From positions 1-19,036 of the forward strand of contig QAKH01000069.1 in the NCBI GenBank assembly GCA_003343885.1: 19,036 bases of DNA, given 5' to 3'. The stretch comes from Clostridiales bacterium. Lineage in GTDB: Bacteria > Bacillota > Clostridia > Oscillospirales > CAG-382. The first letter of the stretch is position 1. Each line of letters opens with the position of its first letter. Shown here in pieces: positions 9,894 to 16,240 of this stretch. Both the position numbers and the translations under genes were made by a program. The notes beneath the pieces are model-generated. The model saw nothing but the letters and a program-made list of their open reading frames with translations. It did no database searches and was not told the DNA's origin.

Positions 9894-10597
9894 AGAAAAG
9901 GCGAATGGTGAAAATCGTTCTTTCCCTTGCACTTTCCTTCTGTGCTCTGCTTGCCCTTGCGCTGCAGGCCGGGGCCATGCAGATATTTGTAAAGACCCTC
10001 ACCGGCAAGCACATCACCCTTGAGGTGGAGCCCACTGACCGGATTGAGGATGTAAAGGCAAAGATTCAGGACAAGGAAGGCATCCCGCCGGACCAGCAGC
10101 GGCTGATTTTCGCGGGGAAGGAGCTGGAGGACGGCAATACCCTGCAGGATTACAGTATCCAGAAGGATTCCACCCTGCATTTGGTACTGCCGCCGGATGA
10201 ACGGACAATTGCCGTCGAGTATATTTCCGCCCCTGTCTATATGATGACCATACCTGAAACGGTAACGCTGGGGCAGACGGCCACCATCTCGGCGGAAAAC
10301 GTGGTGGTGGAGAAGGGCACCCAGTTAGTGATAACGCTGAGCTCCACCGGCGAGGAGGACAATTCCTTTAAGGTGCGGACTCCGGAAGGGGCGGAGCTGA
10401 CCTATACCATAGAAAACAATGAAAATGAAGTACATATTGGGGACAAGGTATTGATCGTAAATCCCCAGGATGCAGCAAGCGGAAGCGCAAATCTGCAGTT
10501 TGTCGCGCCGCAGGAGACGCAGTTTGCCGGAGACTATACCGGCACCGTAATCTTTACCGCCTCAGTAGAGCCGGCAGAACGAGTAGAAGGGGAGTGA
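9890..10597 (+). CDS. Secreted ubiquitin fused to a shared beta-rich surface domain
   Basis: The protein has 235 residues. Residues 1-29 are a signal peptide (KKRR, hydrophobic core, then LQAGA). Residues 30-100 are ubiquitin: MQIFVKTLTGK at the start, KAKIQDKEGIPPDQQRLIF in the middle, STLHLVL at the end. Against human ubiquitin residues 1-71 I count nine substitutions (T12H, S20T, T22R, N25D, Q49E, R54N, S57Q, N60S, E64D). All lysines (6, 11, 27, 29, 33, 48, 63) and the L8/I44/H68/V70 patch are kept. The conjugation tail is replaced by PPDER, and the chain continues into the operon's shared beta domain (about residues 112-228; YMMTIPETV to FAGDYTGTVIFTASV). ATG 9890 overlaps the preceding stop, with GGGGAGG at 9873-9879, so translation is probably coupled. 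It cannot act as a normal ubiquitin donor; display of a ubiquitin fold at the surface is inferred. Confidence 0.95.
   Translation: MKKRRMVKIVLSLALSFCALLALALQAGAMQIFVKTLTGKHITLEVEPTDRIEDVKAKIQDKEGIPPDQQRLIFAGKELEDGNTLQDYSIQKDSTLHLVLPPDERTIAVEYISAPVYMMTIPETVTLGQTATISAENVVVEKGTQLVITLSSTGEEDNSFKVRTPEGAELTYTIENNENEVHIGDKVLIVNPQDAASGSANLQFVAPQETQFAGDYTGTVIFTASVEPAERVEGE
9977..10189 (+). other. Ubiquitin domain coding segment
   Basis: These 213 bases encode the ubiquitin-like residues Met1 to Leu71. Predicted signal peptidase cleavage after Ala-Gly-Ala falls immediately before Met1, so the exported protein would start exactly where eukaryotic ubiquitin starts. The next codons give Pro-Pro-Asp-Glu-Arg in place of Arg-Leu-Arg-Gly-Gly. 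Codon choice looks like that of the flanking operon, arguing for long residence rather than a very recent insertion. Confidence 0.95.
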
Positions 10598-10603
10598 TAT
10601 TTG

Positions 10604-11959
10604 ATGAAAAAAGTATGCAGCGTGTTCCTTGCGGCTATGCTGTTGCTTTCCGCATCTGTGGGTGCGCTGGCAGTGGAAATCCCGATTGAGGGGGATTTCG
10701 TGATTGCCACAGAGGATGAAAGCTGTTACACTATCGTTGATAATGTAATCACCTTTCTGGATGGAGCCGACGTCACCCTGTCCGGCAATGGGAGCAATTA
10801 CGTGCTTGTGGTCGCAGACGGCGCGGAGGTGACCATTACCCTGAAGGGCTTCACCTGCAGCCGTGCCGGAACCTGGAGCTCGGCAATTACCTTGGAGGGA
10901 AGCGCATCCGCCACCATCGTTCTGGCGGATGGAACGGTGAATAACATCACAGGAGGGCAAGAATCCTCCGCCATCCGTGTTCCCCAGGACGCTTCCCTTA
11001 CTATCACCGGAAACGGAACCTTAAGCGCATCTGTCAGTAACAGTGGTTCCATGGCTTTCAGTGCCGTCATTGGAAGTCAATACGCACAATCATATGGAAA
11101 TATTTCGATTCTCGGCGGTACCATTCACATGAGTATAAGCGGCAGTAGCCAGGCTAAAAAAGCCAGTCTTGGAACGACACGGTGGTTAGGAGCAGAGGGC
11201 ACAGACAACGGCACGATCATCATCGCAAACGCCACCGTCAGCTGTGATGTAATCGGTGGAGCCAATACATCACAGTACAGCAGTGTAGTGATTGTCAATT
11301 CCACTGTCAGCGGCACAGTCAACGCCTCGACCATTCGGGGCGGCGCGTCCGGCTGGACGGTCAACGGAAATTTCAGCCTGACGTCCGATTTTGAAATTCC
11401 CGCCGGGCAGACCTTGACCATTCCAAACGGCTCTTCCCTGACGGTTGTTCCGTATGCGGTGCTGACCAACAACGGAACGATTGTCATTGAAGAAGGCGGC
11501 GTGCTGACCGTACTGGTTGGTACCGACCTGGGCACACTGGTGAATGACGGGCAGATTATTTACATCACCACGCAGGAGCGTTCCGCACAGGTGCAGTATT
11601 CTGTGGCTCCCACGTATACGGTGACCATTCCGGAAACGGTGGCTCTTGGCGAAACCGTTACCCTTTCAGCGGAAGACGTAATAGTGGAAAAAGGGCGGCA
11701 GGTGGAAGTGGAGTTGAGTGCCACCAGCGGAACGGACAATGCGTTTCAGGTGAAGACGCCCGAGGGGGCCGAGCTCAGCTACACAGTGAAAAACGGGGAA
11801 ACAGAAGTTGCCGTAGGAGATACGGTGCTGACAGTAGACCCCGAGACGAGCAGTCAGGACAGCGTGACGCTTTCCTTTACTGTTCCAAGCAACATTATAT
11901 ACGCTGGAGAATATTCCGGCACCGTTACCTTTACTGTCAGCGTACAGGATAAACCATAA
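10604..11959 (+). CDS. Secreted repetitive beta-rich protein with C-terminal shared beta domain
   Basis: The protein has 451 residues. I place the start at ATG 10604 (MKKVCSVFLAAMLLL), about nine bases after GGGGAG; a TTG three bases earlier is less likely. The signal peptide should be cut after GALA. Residues about 30-320 are rich in Gly, Ser, Thr and Asn with short repeating strands (ADGAEVTITLKGF, SASATIVLADGTVNNITGG, NGTIIIANATVSCDVIGGA), like a beta-helix or carbohydrate-binding beta-solenoid; I do not recognise a named family with certainty. From about residue 334 comes the shared domain, APTYTVTIPETVALGETVTL to YAGEYSGTVTFTVSV, here closest to the copy in the ubiquitin fusion (both have VRTPEGAEL or VKTPEGAEL). 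The gene is six bases after the ubiquitin gene. No membrane anchor or sorting signal is visible. Probably a surface or matrix component. Confidence 0.87.
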   Translation: MKKVCSVFLAAMLLLSASVGALAVEIPIEGDFVIATEDESCYTIVDNVITFLDGADVTLSGNGSNYVLVVADGAEVTITLKGFTCSRAGTWSSAITLEGSASATIVLADGTVNNITGGQESSAIRVPQDASLTITGNGTLSASVSNSGSMAFSAVIGSQYAQSYGNISILGGTIHMSISGSSQAKKASLGTTRWLGAEGTDNGTIIIANATVSCDVIGGANTSQYSSVVIVNSTVSGTVNASTIRGGASGWTVNGNFSLTSDFEIPAGQTLTIPNGSSLTVVPYAVLTNNGTIVIEEGGVLTVLVGTDLGTLVNDGQIIYITTQERSAQVQYSVAPTYTVTIPETVALGETVTLSAEDVIVEKGRQVEVELSATSGTDNAFQVKTPEGAELSYTVKNGETEVAVGDTVLTVDPETSSQDSVTLSFTVPSNIIYAGEYSGTVTFTVSVQDKP

Positions 11960-11991
11960 ATAAATGAATTAAATTTTTGGAGGAAAATACA

Positions 11992-12543
11992 ATGAAAAAA
12001 TTATTGACAGGTATCCTTACGGCAGCGCTGTGTCTTTCTATGGCGGTTCCGGCATTCGCTGTAGAAATCAATCAGGACAGCGATCCGAAAGAGGGCGACA
12101 CAACGGTGTCCTTCAATGTTGACCCGGCCTACACGGTGACGATTCCCGGGACGGTGGAGCTGGAAAAGGTGGACGATGCCGGTACTGTTACATATGAAAA
12201 GGACCTGACTGTGTCTGCTGCCGCCGGCGCGCGGCTGCTGGAGGGACAGACCATTCAGGTAACGCTGGCCAGCGATTTTGAGCTTGATACCTCAGCCGAT
12301 GCAAGCTACAAGCTGCCTTACACAGTAAAAGTAGGCGCATCTGAGGAGGCCATTGACAGCGGCGATGTAGTGGCCACCTTCGGCACCAGCACTACGGAAC
12401 AGGCCAGCGTGCTGCATTTTGCAGCAGAGGACCCGGCCTATGCGGGCGATTACAGTGATACTGTGACCTTTACGATTTCCACATCCGCCGGAATGAATGT
12501 TACCTTGGGGACCACCTGGGAGTCAATTGTCGTCGGTTGGTGA
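11992..12543 (+). CDS. Small secreted protein made of the shared beta domain (paralog 1)
   Basis: The protein has 183 residues, starting at ATG 11992, eight bases after GGAGG (11979-11983). An upstream in-frame TTG lies inside that ribosome site and is rejected. The signal peptide is clear (MKKLLTGILTAALCLSMAV, cut after AFA). The mature protein starts VEINQDSDPKEGD and then consists almost wholly of the operon's shared domain: DPAYTVTIPGTVEL, an expanded middle, and DPAYAGDYSDTVTFTIS, followed by a short tail ending ESIVVGW. The final-strand pattern AG-x-Y-x-DTVTFT-x-S resembles the last strands of Ig-like fimbrial and spore-coat-U type subunits; that is a visual likeness only. Its small size, strong ribosome site and paralogy with the next gene suggest an abundant structural subunit. 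No catalytic motif is visible. Confidence 0.85.
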   Translation: MKKLLTGILTAALCLSMAVPAFAVEINQDSDPKEGDTTVSFNVDPAYTVTIPGTVELEKVDDAGTVTYEKDLTVSAAAGARLLEGQTIQVTLASDFELDTSADASYKLPYTVKVGASEEAIDSGDVVATFGTSTTEQASVLHFAAEDPAYAGDYSDTVTFTISTSAGMNVTLGTTWESIVVGW

Positions 12544-12587
12544 ACCGGCCTTATATTCCACACAAATAAACAGGAGGAAATATAACG

Positions 12588-13079
12588 ATGAAAGCAAAAC
12601 TGTTGGCCGGTGTTCTGGCGGGGGCTCTGACCATTTCCATGGCCCTGATGAGTGTGTCGGCGGCGGAGATCCATCAGGACAGCGATCCCAAAACTGTGGA
12701 TGCGGTTATCACCACCAGCATCTCTCCCACCTATACGGTGACCATTCCTGCGGATACGTCGGTGCCCTTTAATACGCTGGAGACCCCCTTCGGCAGCATC
12801 GAGGTAACTGCTGCGCAGATTGACCCGGATAAATGTATCCGCGTCACGCTGACCACCGATGGAGAATTAAACAATCAGGTGGATGGGACAAAAGTGATTC
12901 CCTATACCATCAATGATGCAAGCGGCGACGTATTTACCTCTGCCGACTACCTGGCTGTAGGGGATAAGACCGATCTTACTATCAATATTACACAGGACGA
13001 CTGGAACAAAGCGGCTGCCGGAGCATATGCGGACACCGTCACGTTCACTGTTTCCTATGAGAACAGAACGACCGATTAA
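12588..13079 (+). CDS. Small secreted protein made of the shared beta domain (paralog 2)
   Basis: The protein has 163 residues, starting at ATG 12588, ten bases after AGGAGG (12572-12577). The signal peptide (MKAKLLAGVLAGALTISMAL) should be cut after SVSA, giving a mature start of AEIHQDSDPKTVD, nearly the same as paralog 1. The body runs from SPTYTVTIPADTSV to AAGAYADTVTFTVSYENR, the same beta domain as the four preceding genes, with no added module. Together with paralog 1 it looks like a pair of structural subunits from an old duplication, since only the N-terminal motif and the core strands remain alike. No sorting signal, lipobox or catalytic residue pattern is seen. It lies 44 bases after paralog 1 and 12 bases before the anchored protein. 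Confidence 0.85.
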   Translation: MKAKLLAGVLAGALTISMALMSVSAAEIHQDSDPKTVDAVITTSISPTYTVTIPADTSVPFNTLETPFGSIEVTAAQIDPDKCIRVTLTTDGELNNQVDGTKVIPYTINDASGDVFTSADYLAVGDKTDLTINITQDDWNKAAAGAYADTVTFTVSYENRTTD

Positions 13080-13091
13080 GGAGGAGGCAAA

Positions 13092-13958
13092 ATGAGGAAA
13101 ATAGCGGCCTTGCTATTGTGCTTTTGCCTGCTGTGTGTGAGTTCTGTGAATGTCTTTGCCGAAAACATTGTTTCCGCGGACGAGACGGGCGGCGACGCTG
13201 CCATATCTGTAACGGTACCGGACAGCCATACGATTACGGTGGATGCTGAAAATGCCCAAGTAATATATGGCAGCCGAGCAGACGACAGCTTTTCTGTAGA
13301 GCGCCTCTCAGCGCCCAGGCTGCTGATTCGGCCGGAAAATGGATACCGAATCACGAGGGTGACCTTGAACGGTGAGGATATTACGGAACAGGGAATCGGC
13401 GGCTACTATACACTGGAACCGGTCTATGAGGATCAGACGCTGACCGTTGAAGCGGAGTCTGTACCGAGCAATCCTGACAGCACTCATGATGTGAGCGGTA
13501 CCATCACCGACGAGGATGGGGAGCCGATTCCGGGCGTTACAGTGGACATCGGCGGCCAGACGGGAGTTACCGACGAAGATGGAAGCTTTACGATTCCGAA
13601 TGTGCCGGACGGGTATCATCCCGTCACCATAACAGATGAGGACGGCAATATCATCGGCTATACTGAAGTGGAAATCAGCGAGGGAGAGCCGAGTGTTACG
13701 CAGAAGGCAGACGGGAGCTGGGCACTTACAGCACCGAAGGATGGGAATTTCTCTATAGAGTTGACTGTAAAGGACGATGGAACTCTTTCGGTAGATAAGG
13801 TAACGGCAGAAGAGATACAGGAAGAGCCCCAGAGCGAATCCGATGCTCCGCAAACTGGGATCAGCACGGATATGCTTCTGTGGTGGGTGCTTTTAGCTGT
13901 TAGCGCCGGCTGTGTTGCGCTGGTGTTGATGTTCAGAAAACGCACAAAAGCAAAATAA
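13092..13958 (+). CDS. Sortase-anchored surface protein with CarboxypepD_reg-like domain
   Basis: The protein has 288 residues, starting at ATG 13092 behind AAGGAGGAGG (13078-13087). A signal peptide (cut near VNVFA) is followed by a beta domain whose opening, ISVTVPDSHTITVDAENAQV, faintly echoes the shared domain of the operon. Residues about 135-200 match the CarboxypepD_reg-like fold: VSGTITDEDGEPIPGVTVDI, GVTDEDGSFTIPNVPDGYHP, VTITDEDGNIIGY. The end is a sorting signal: APQTG at residues 252-256, then a hydrophobic span and RKRTKAK. It should be fixed to peptidoglycan by a sortase not encoded here. It is the last gene of the operon and the only member with a wall anchor, which makes it the best candidate for the base of an assembly formed by the other secreted products; this role is inference. 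Confidence 0.87.
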   Translation: MRKIAALLLCFCLLCVSSVNVFAENIVSADETGGDAAISVTVPDSHTITVDAENAQVIYGSRADDSFSVERLSAPRLLIRPENGYRITRVTLNGEDITEQGIGGYYTLEPVYEDQTLTVEAESVPSNPDSTHDVSGTITDEDGEPIPGVTVDIGGQTGVTDEDGSFTIPNVPDGYHPVTITDEDGNIIGYTEVEISEGEPSVTQKADGSWALTAPKDGNFSIELTVKDDGTLSVDKVTAEEIQEEPQSESDAPQTGISTDMLLWWVLLAVSAGCVALVLMFRKRTKAK

Positions 13959-13964
13959 TAGGTT

Positions 13965-14004
13965 ACGGGCGATGATGGGAAACCATTCATCGCCCGTATT
14001 TTTG
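13965..14004 (+). terminator. Terminator of the surface operon
   Basis: ACGGGCGATGA (13965-13975) pairs perfectly with TCATCGCCCGT (13987-13997), and an inner ATGG/CCAT pairing can close on a GAAA loop. A T-rich tract (ATTTTTGTTT) follows. It lies a few bases after the last stop codon of the operon. Confidence 0.88.
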
Positions 14005-14151
14005 TTTATTTGATATGTGTGAAGCAGGCAGCTATTATCCTGCTGGCGACTTATATAAACGCCCCTTGCGAGGGATGCTTTTGGCTTGTATAGGCTCCTT
14101 TGTGGGGAGATGCGCAGCATCTCCGGGGGCATGTCGACGCAAATTTTCTTT

Positions 14152-14275
14152 AAGGCTCCCTTGTGTAAAGGGAGCTGGCTCCGCGTAAGCGGAGTCTGAG
14201 GGATTGTCTCATCTAAGTTATAAACAACCCCTCCGTCAGCTAGCGCTGACACCTCCCCCCTCCCAGGGGAGGCTT
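14152..14275. repeat. Palindromic intergenic repeat element, copy A
   Basis: The left half reads AAGGCTCCCTTGTGTAAAGG and onward; the right half ends AGGGGAGGCTT and is an imperfect reverse complement of the left, so the whole unit can fold on itself. Each half has its own small hairpin in the middle: CTCCGC-gtaa-GCGGAG on the left and TCAGC-tagc-GCTGA on the right. The halves are joined around GGATTGT and ACAACCCC. No transposase is present, so it would be a non-autonomous MITE-like or structured element. Confidence 0.7.
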
Positions 14276-14384
14276 GCAGCAAGAAAATCTCCATGTGTAA
14301 GGGGATACCCCCGCATGGGGAGGCGAAGAAAAAAGCCCCCTTGTGCAAAGGGAATACCTTCGCATGGGGAAGCTTGAATTAAGA

Positions 14385-14496
14385 AAGGCCCCCTTGTGCA
14401 AAGGGGGCTGGTGGCGTAGCCACCTGGGGGATTGTCTTTTTTACAACCCCTCCGACTCGCCTACGGCGAGCCACCTCCCCTTACACAGGGGAGGCT
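14385..14496. repeat. Palindromic intergenic repeat element, copy B
   Basis: This has the same plan as copy A: AAGGCCCCCTTGTGCAAAGG on the left, GGGGGATTGT and ACAACCCCTCCG at the centre, and CACCTCCCCT with AGGGGAGGCTT on the right. The internal hairpins differ from copy A: GGTGGC-gta-GCCACC on the left and CTCGCC-ta-CGGCGAG on the right. The outer blocks are kept while the hairpin arms change together. Confidence 0.7.
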
Positions 14497-14562
14497 TGAA
14501 TTAAGAAAATCTCCAGGTGTAATTGTATTAAATAAACTACCTCTTTCAGCTTTAGCTTATCT

Positions 14563-15978
14563 TTATGCCGTCTCTTCAGCGGGAGGCGTTTTCTGCTTTC
14601 GCTCTATATTTTCCATTTGTTTTTGCAGACGCCTTTTTACAAATATAAAGCATATAATCTGCGCTGCAAAGCTGATGAACCAGGAGACAGGATAGGAAAT
14701 ATACAGGGAAGTAATTGTGTGGAAGGAAGGGAAAATCAGCAGCACCCAAAGAATCCGCGTGCCGCATACGCCGATGACAGATATCAGCGCCGGCACCAGC
14801 GATGTACCCATTCCACGCAGGACACCGGTCATAACATCGTTGCCGGAGCATAAATAATATGTGGAACAGATGATGATTAGCCGCTGTACACCATAGGCTA
14901 CCGCCGCCTGGGAATTCGGCATATACGCGGGTATGTATATGTGTAGAAGCTCTTCCCTGAAAAGAAGGAAAACTCCGCCCATCACAATGCTGACAGCTGC
15001 GGCCAGTGCAAGAGCTGCTTTCATGATGCTGCCAGTCCGGTGGTATTTTTTCGCTCCGATATTCTGACCGGTAAAGGAGACGGCGGACTGATGGAAGGCG
15101 TTTACGGACAAATACATAAAGCCCTCCAGGCTGGCCGCGGCCGCATTCCCGTTGACCGCTATGGAGCCAAAAGAGTTGATGGAAGATTGAACCACCACGT
15201 TTGATATGGAAAATACGGAGCTCTGCAGCCCAGCGGGGACGCCGATCCTTATAATTTTCAACAGCTTTTCAGGGTAAATTCGAAGCTTTCGTATCTCCAG
15301 CTTATACCATTTGTCACATCGCAGCATATGCACCAAAATACAGGCTGCAGAAATAAACTGAGAAATCACTGTTGCAATGGCAACGCCTGCGACATCCAGG
15401 TGAAAAACAATGACGAAAATCAAATTTAAAATAATGTTGACAACGCCGGAAATGCTCAGGTAGTACAACGGCCGCTTTGTATCTCCGGAGCTGCGTACGA
15501 TAGACGCGCCGAAATTGTAAACCATCATAGCCGGCGTCCCACAGAAGTAGATTTTCATATATGTGGCAGACTGACCGATGACATTGTCGGGAGCTTCCAT
15601 CAGACGTAGCGCCGGCGTAGATACGAAAAATCCAATAATTCCAACCAAAATTCCGGCAATTGCGGCGGAGAGAATGGAAGTGTGTACCACCTGATGCACG
15701 CCCTCCGAATCTTTTGCTCCGTAGCAGTAAGCGGTGGTGACGCTGGCGCCTACGGAAAGCCCCATAAACAGATTGACAATCAGCGTAATCAGCGCAGTTG
15801 TAGATCCCACGGCTCCTATGGCGGTTTCACTTCCGAAACGTCCTACCACAACAGTGTCCGCTGCATTGAACAGCAGCTGGAGCATGCCGGTCAGCATAAT
15901 GGGAATGGCAAAAAGGAGGAGTCCCTTTACAATGGGTCCGCCGGTCATATCTATGCTGCTTTTACTGTACCTTGTCAT
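14563..15978 (-). CDS. MATE-family multidrug efflux transporter
   Basis: The protein has 471 residues and about twelve membrane helices, the usual size for MATE transporters, which export drugs or other organic cations in exchange for Na+ or H+. The N-terminal half opens with GPIVKGLLLFAIPIMLTGML and the family-typical LFNAADTVVVGRFGSETAIGAVGS; the second half restarts with IRIGVPAGLQSSVFSISNVV and has FTGQNIGAKK, and a MTGVLRGMGTSLVP segment sits in a later loop. This internal two-fold likeness is a MATE hallmark. ATG at 15978 has AAGGAGAG about six bases upstream on the minus strand. It is monocistronic with its own promoter and faces the surface operon across the repeat-filled spacer. Substrate cannot be read from the sequence. 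Nothing is missing or broken. Confidence 0.93.
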   Translation of the reverse strand: MTRYSKSSIDMTGGPIVKGLLLFAIPIMLTGMLQLLFNAADTVVVGRFGSETAIGAVGSTTALITLIVNLFMGLSVGASVTTAYCYGAKDSEGVHQVVHTSILSAAIAGILVGIIGFFVSTPALRLMEAPDNVIGQSATYMKIYFCGTPAMMVYNFGASIVRSSGDTKRPLYYLSISGVVNIILNLIFVIVFHLDVAGVAIATVISQFISAACILVHMLRCDKWYKLEIRKLRIYPEKLLKIIRIGVPAGLQSSVFSISNVVVQSSINSFGSIAVNGNAAAASLEGFMYLSVNAFHQSAVSFTGQNIGAKKYHRTGSIMKAALALAAAVSIVMGGVFLLFREELLHIYIPAYMPNSQAAVAYGVQRLIIICSTYYLCSGNDVMTGVLRGMGTSLVPALISVIGVCGTRILWVLLIFPSFHTITSLYISYPVSWFISFAAQIICFIFVKRRLQKQMENIERKQKTPPAEETA

Positions 15979-16005
15979 TGAACTCTCCTTGTAAAACGGC
16001 AGTGA

Positions 16006-16031
16006 AGCCCCGCAGAACGCTCCGCGGGGCT
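16006..16031 (-). promoter_or_regulatory. GC-rich hairpin in the MATE mRNA leader
   Basis: AGCCCCGC (16006-16013) and GCGGGGCT (16024-16031) form a perfect 8-bp stem with a ten-base loop. It lies between the MATE promoter and its ribosome site. No T run follows on the minus strand, so it is not a classical terminator; it may stabilise or regulate the leader. Confidence 0.45.
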
Positions 16032-16047
16032 CTTATATACTCTATAT

Positions 16048-16075
16048 ATTATAATCCGCTGCAGATAAAAGTCAA
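16048..16075 (-). promoter_or_regulatory. SigA-type promoter of the MATE gene
   Basis: On the minus strand TTGACT (16075-16070) and TATAAT (16053-16048) are separated by 16 bases. Transcription would start near 16041 and give a leader of about 65 bases before the MATE start. Confidence 0.8.
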
Positions 16076-16174
16076 TATTTCCCACGCAATAAAAATGATT
16101 TATTTTACAAGGAAAGCTTGCCTGCGAAGCTTAACAATAATATACAGGCATCCGGTCAGATGCAAAGGCACATT

Positions 16175-16203
16175 TTGCAATTCTTTTAAAAATATGCTAT
16201 GAT
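16175..16203 (+). promoter_or_regulatory. SigA-type promoter of the ArsC/Spx-like gene
   Basis: TTGCAA (16175-16180) and TATGAT (16198-16203) are spaced by 17 bases and lie about 38 bases before the start codon. Confidence 0.72.
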
Positions 16204-16240
16204 AGAAATCGTAAAATAAAACGGTGGAGGAAGTAATGTT

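Larger units (their letters stand above)
14010..14562. other. Gene-free spacer filled with degenerate palindromic repeat elements
   Basis: This stretch of about 550 bases has no credible gene. It holds two well-formed repeat units (annotated separately) and degenerate pieces between them, such as a perfect 8-bp hairpin GGAGATGC-gca-GCATCTCC at 14106-14124 and broken copies of the CCCCTTGTGCAAAGGG block around 14290-14385. It looks like repeated insertion and decay of one small element family between the operon terminator and the convergent MATE gene. Confidence 0.7.

Noticed and set aside
9890..10597. Ubiquitin could be eukaryotic contamination or chimeric assembly
   Set aside because: The domain is in frame with a bacterial signal peptide, overlaps the preceding stop codon, and is fused to a domain found in four neighbouring genes; codon use resembles the operon. 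No intron or eukaryotic flank is seen.
10601..10603. TTG start for the repetitive beta-rich protein
   Set aside because: The ATG three bases later has better spacing from GGGGAG and gives a standard MKK signal peptide start.
11977..11991. TTG start for the first small protein
   Set aside because: It overlaps the GGAGG ribosome site that serves ATG 11992, and the extra residues would disrupt the normal signal peptide start.
11992..13079. WxL-type cell-surface proteins
   Set aside because: The operon layout recalls WxL clusters, but no paired W-x-L motifs are present near the C-termini and the conserved strands differ.
14010..14562. CRISPR array or small genes in the repeat-rich spacer
   Set aside because: The repeats are long imperfect palindromes without regular unit-spacer alternation, and open frames there are short, low-complexity and lack ribosome sites.
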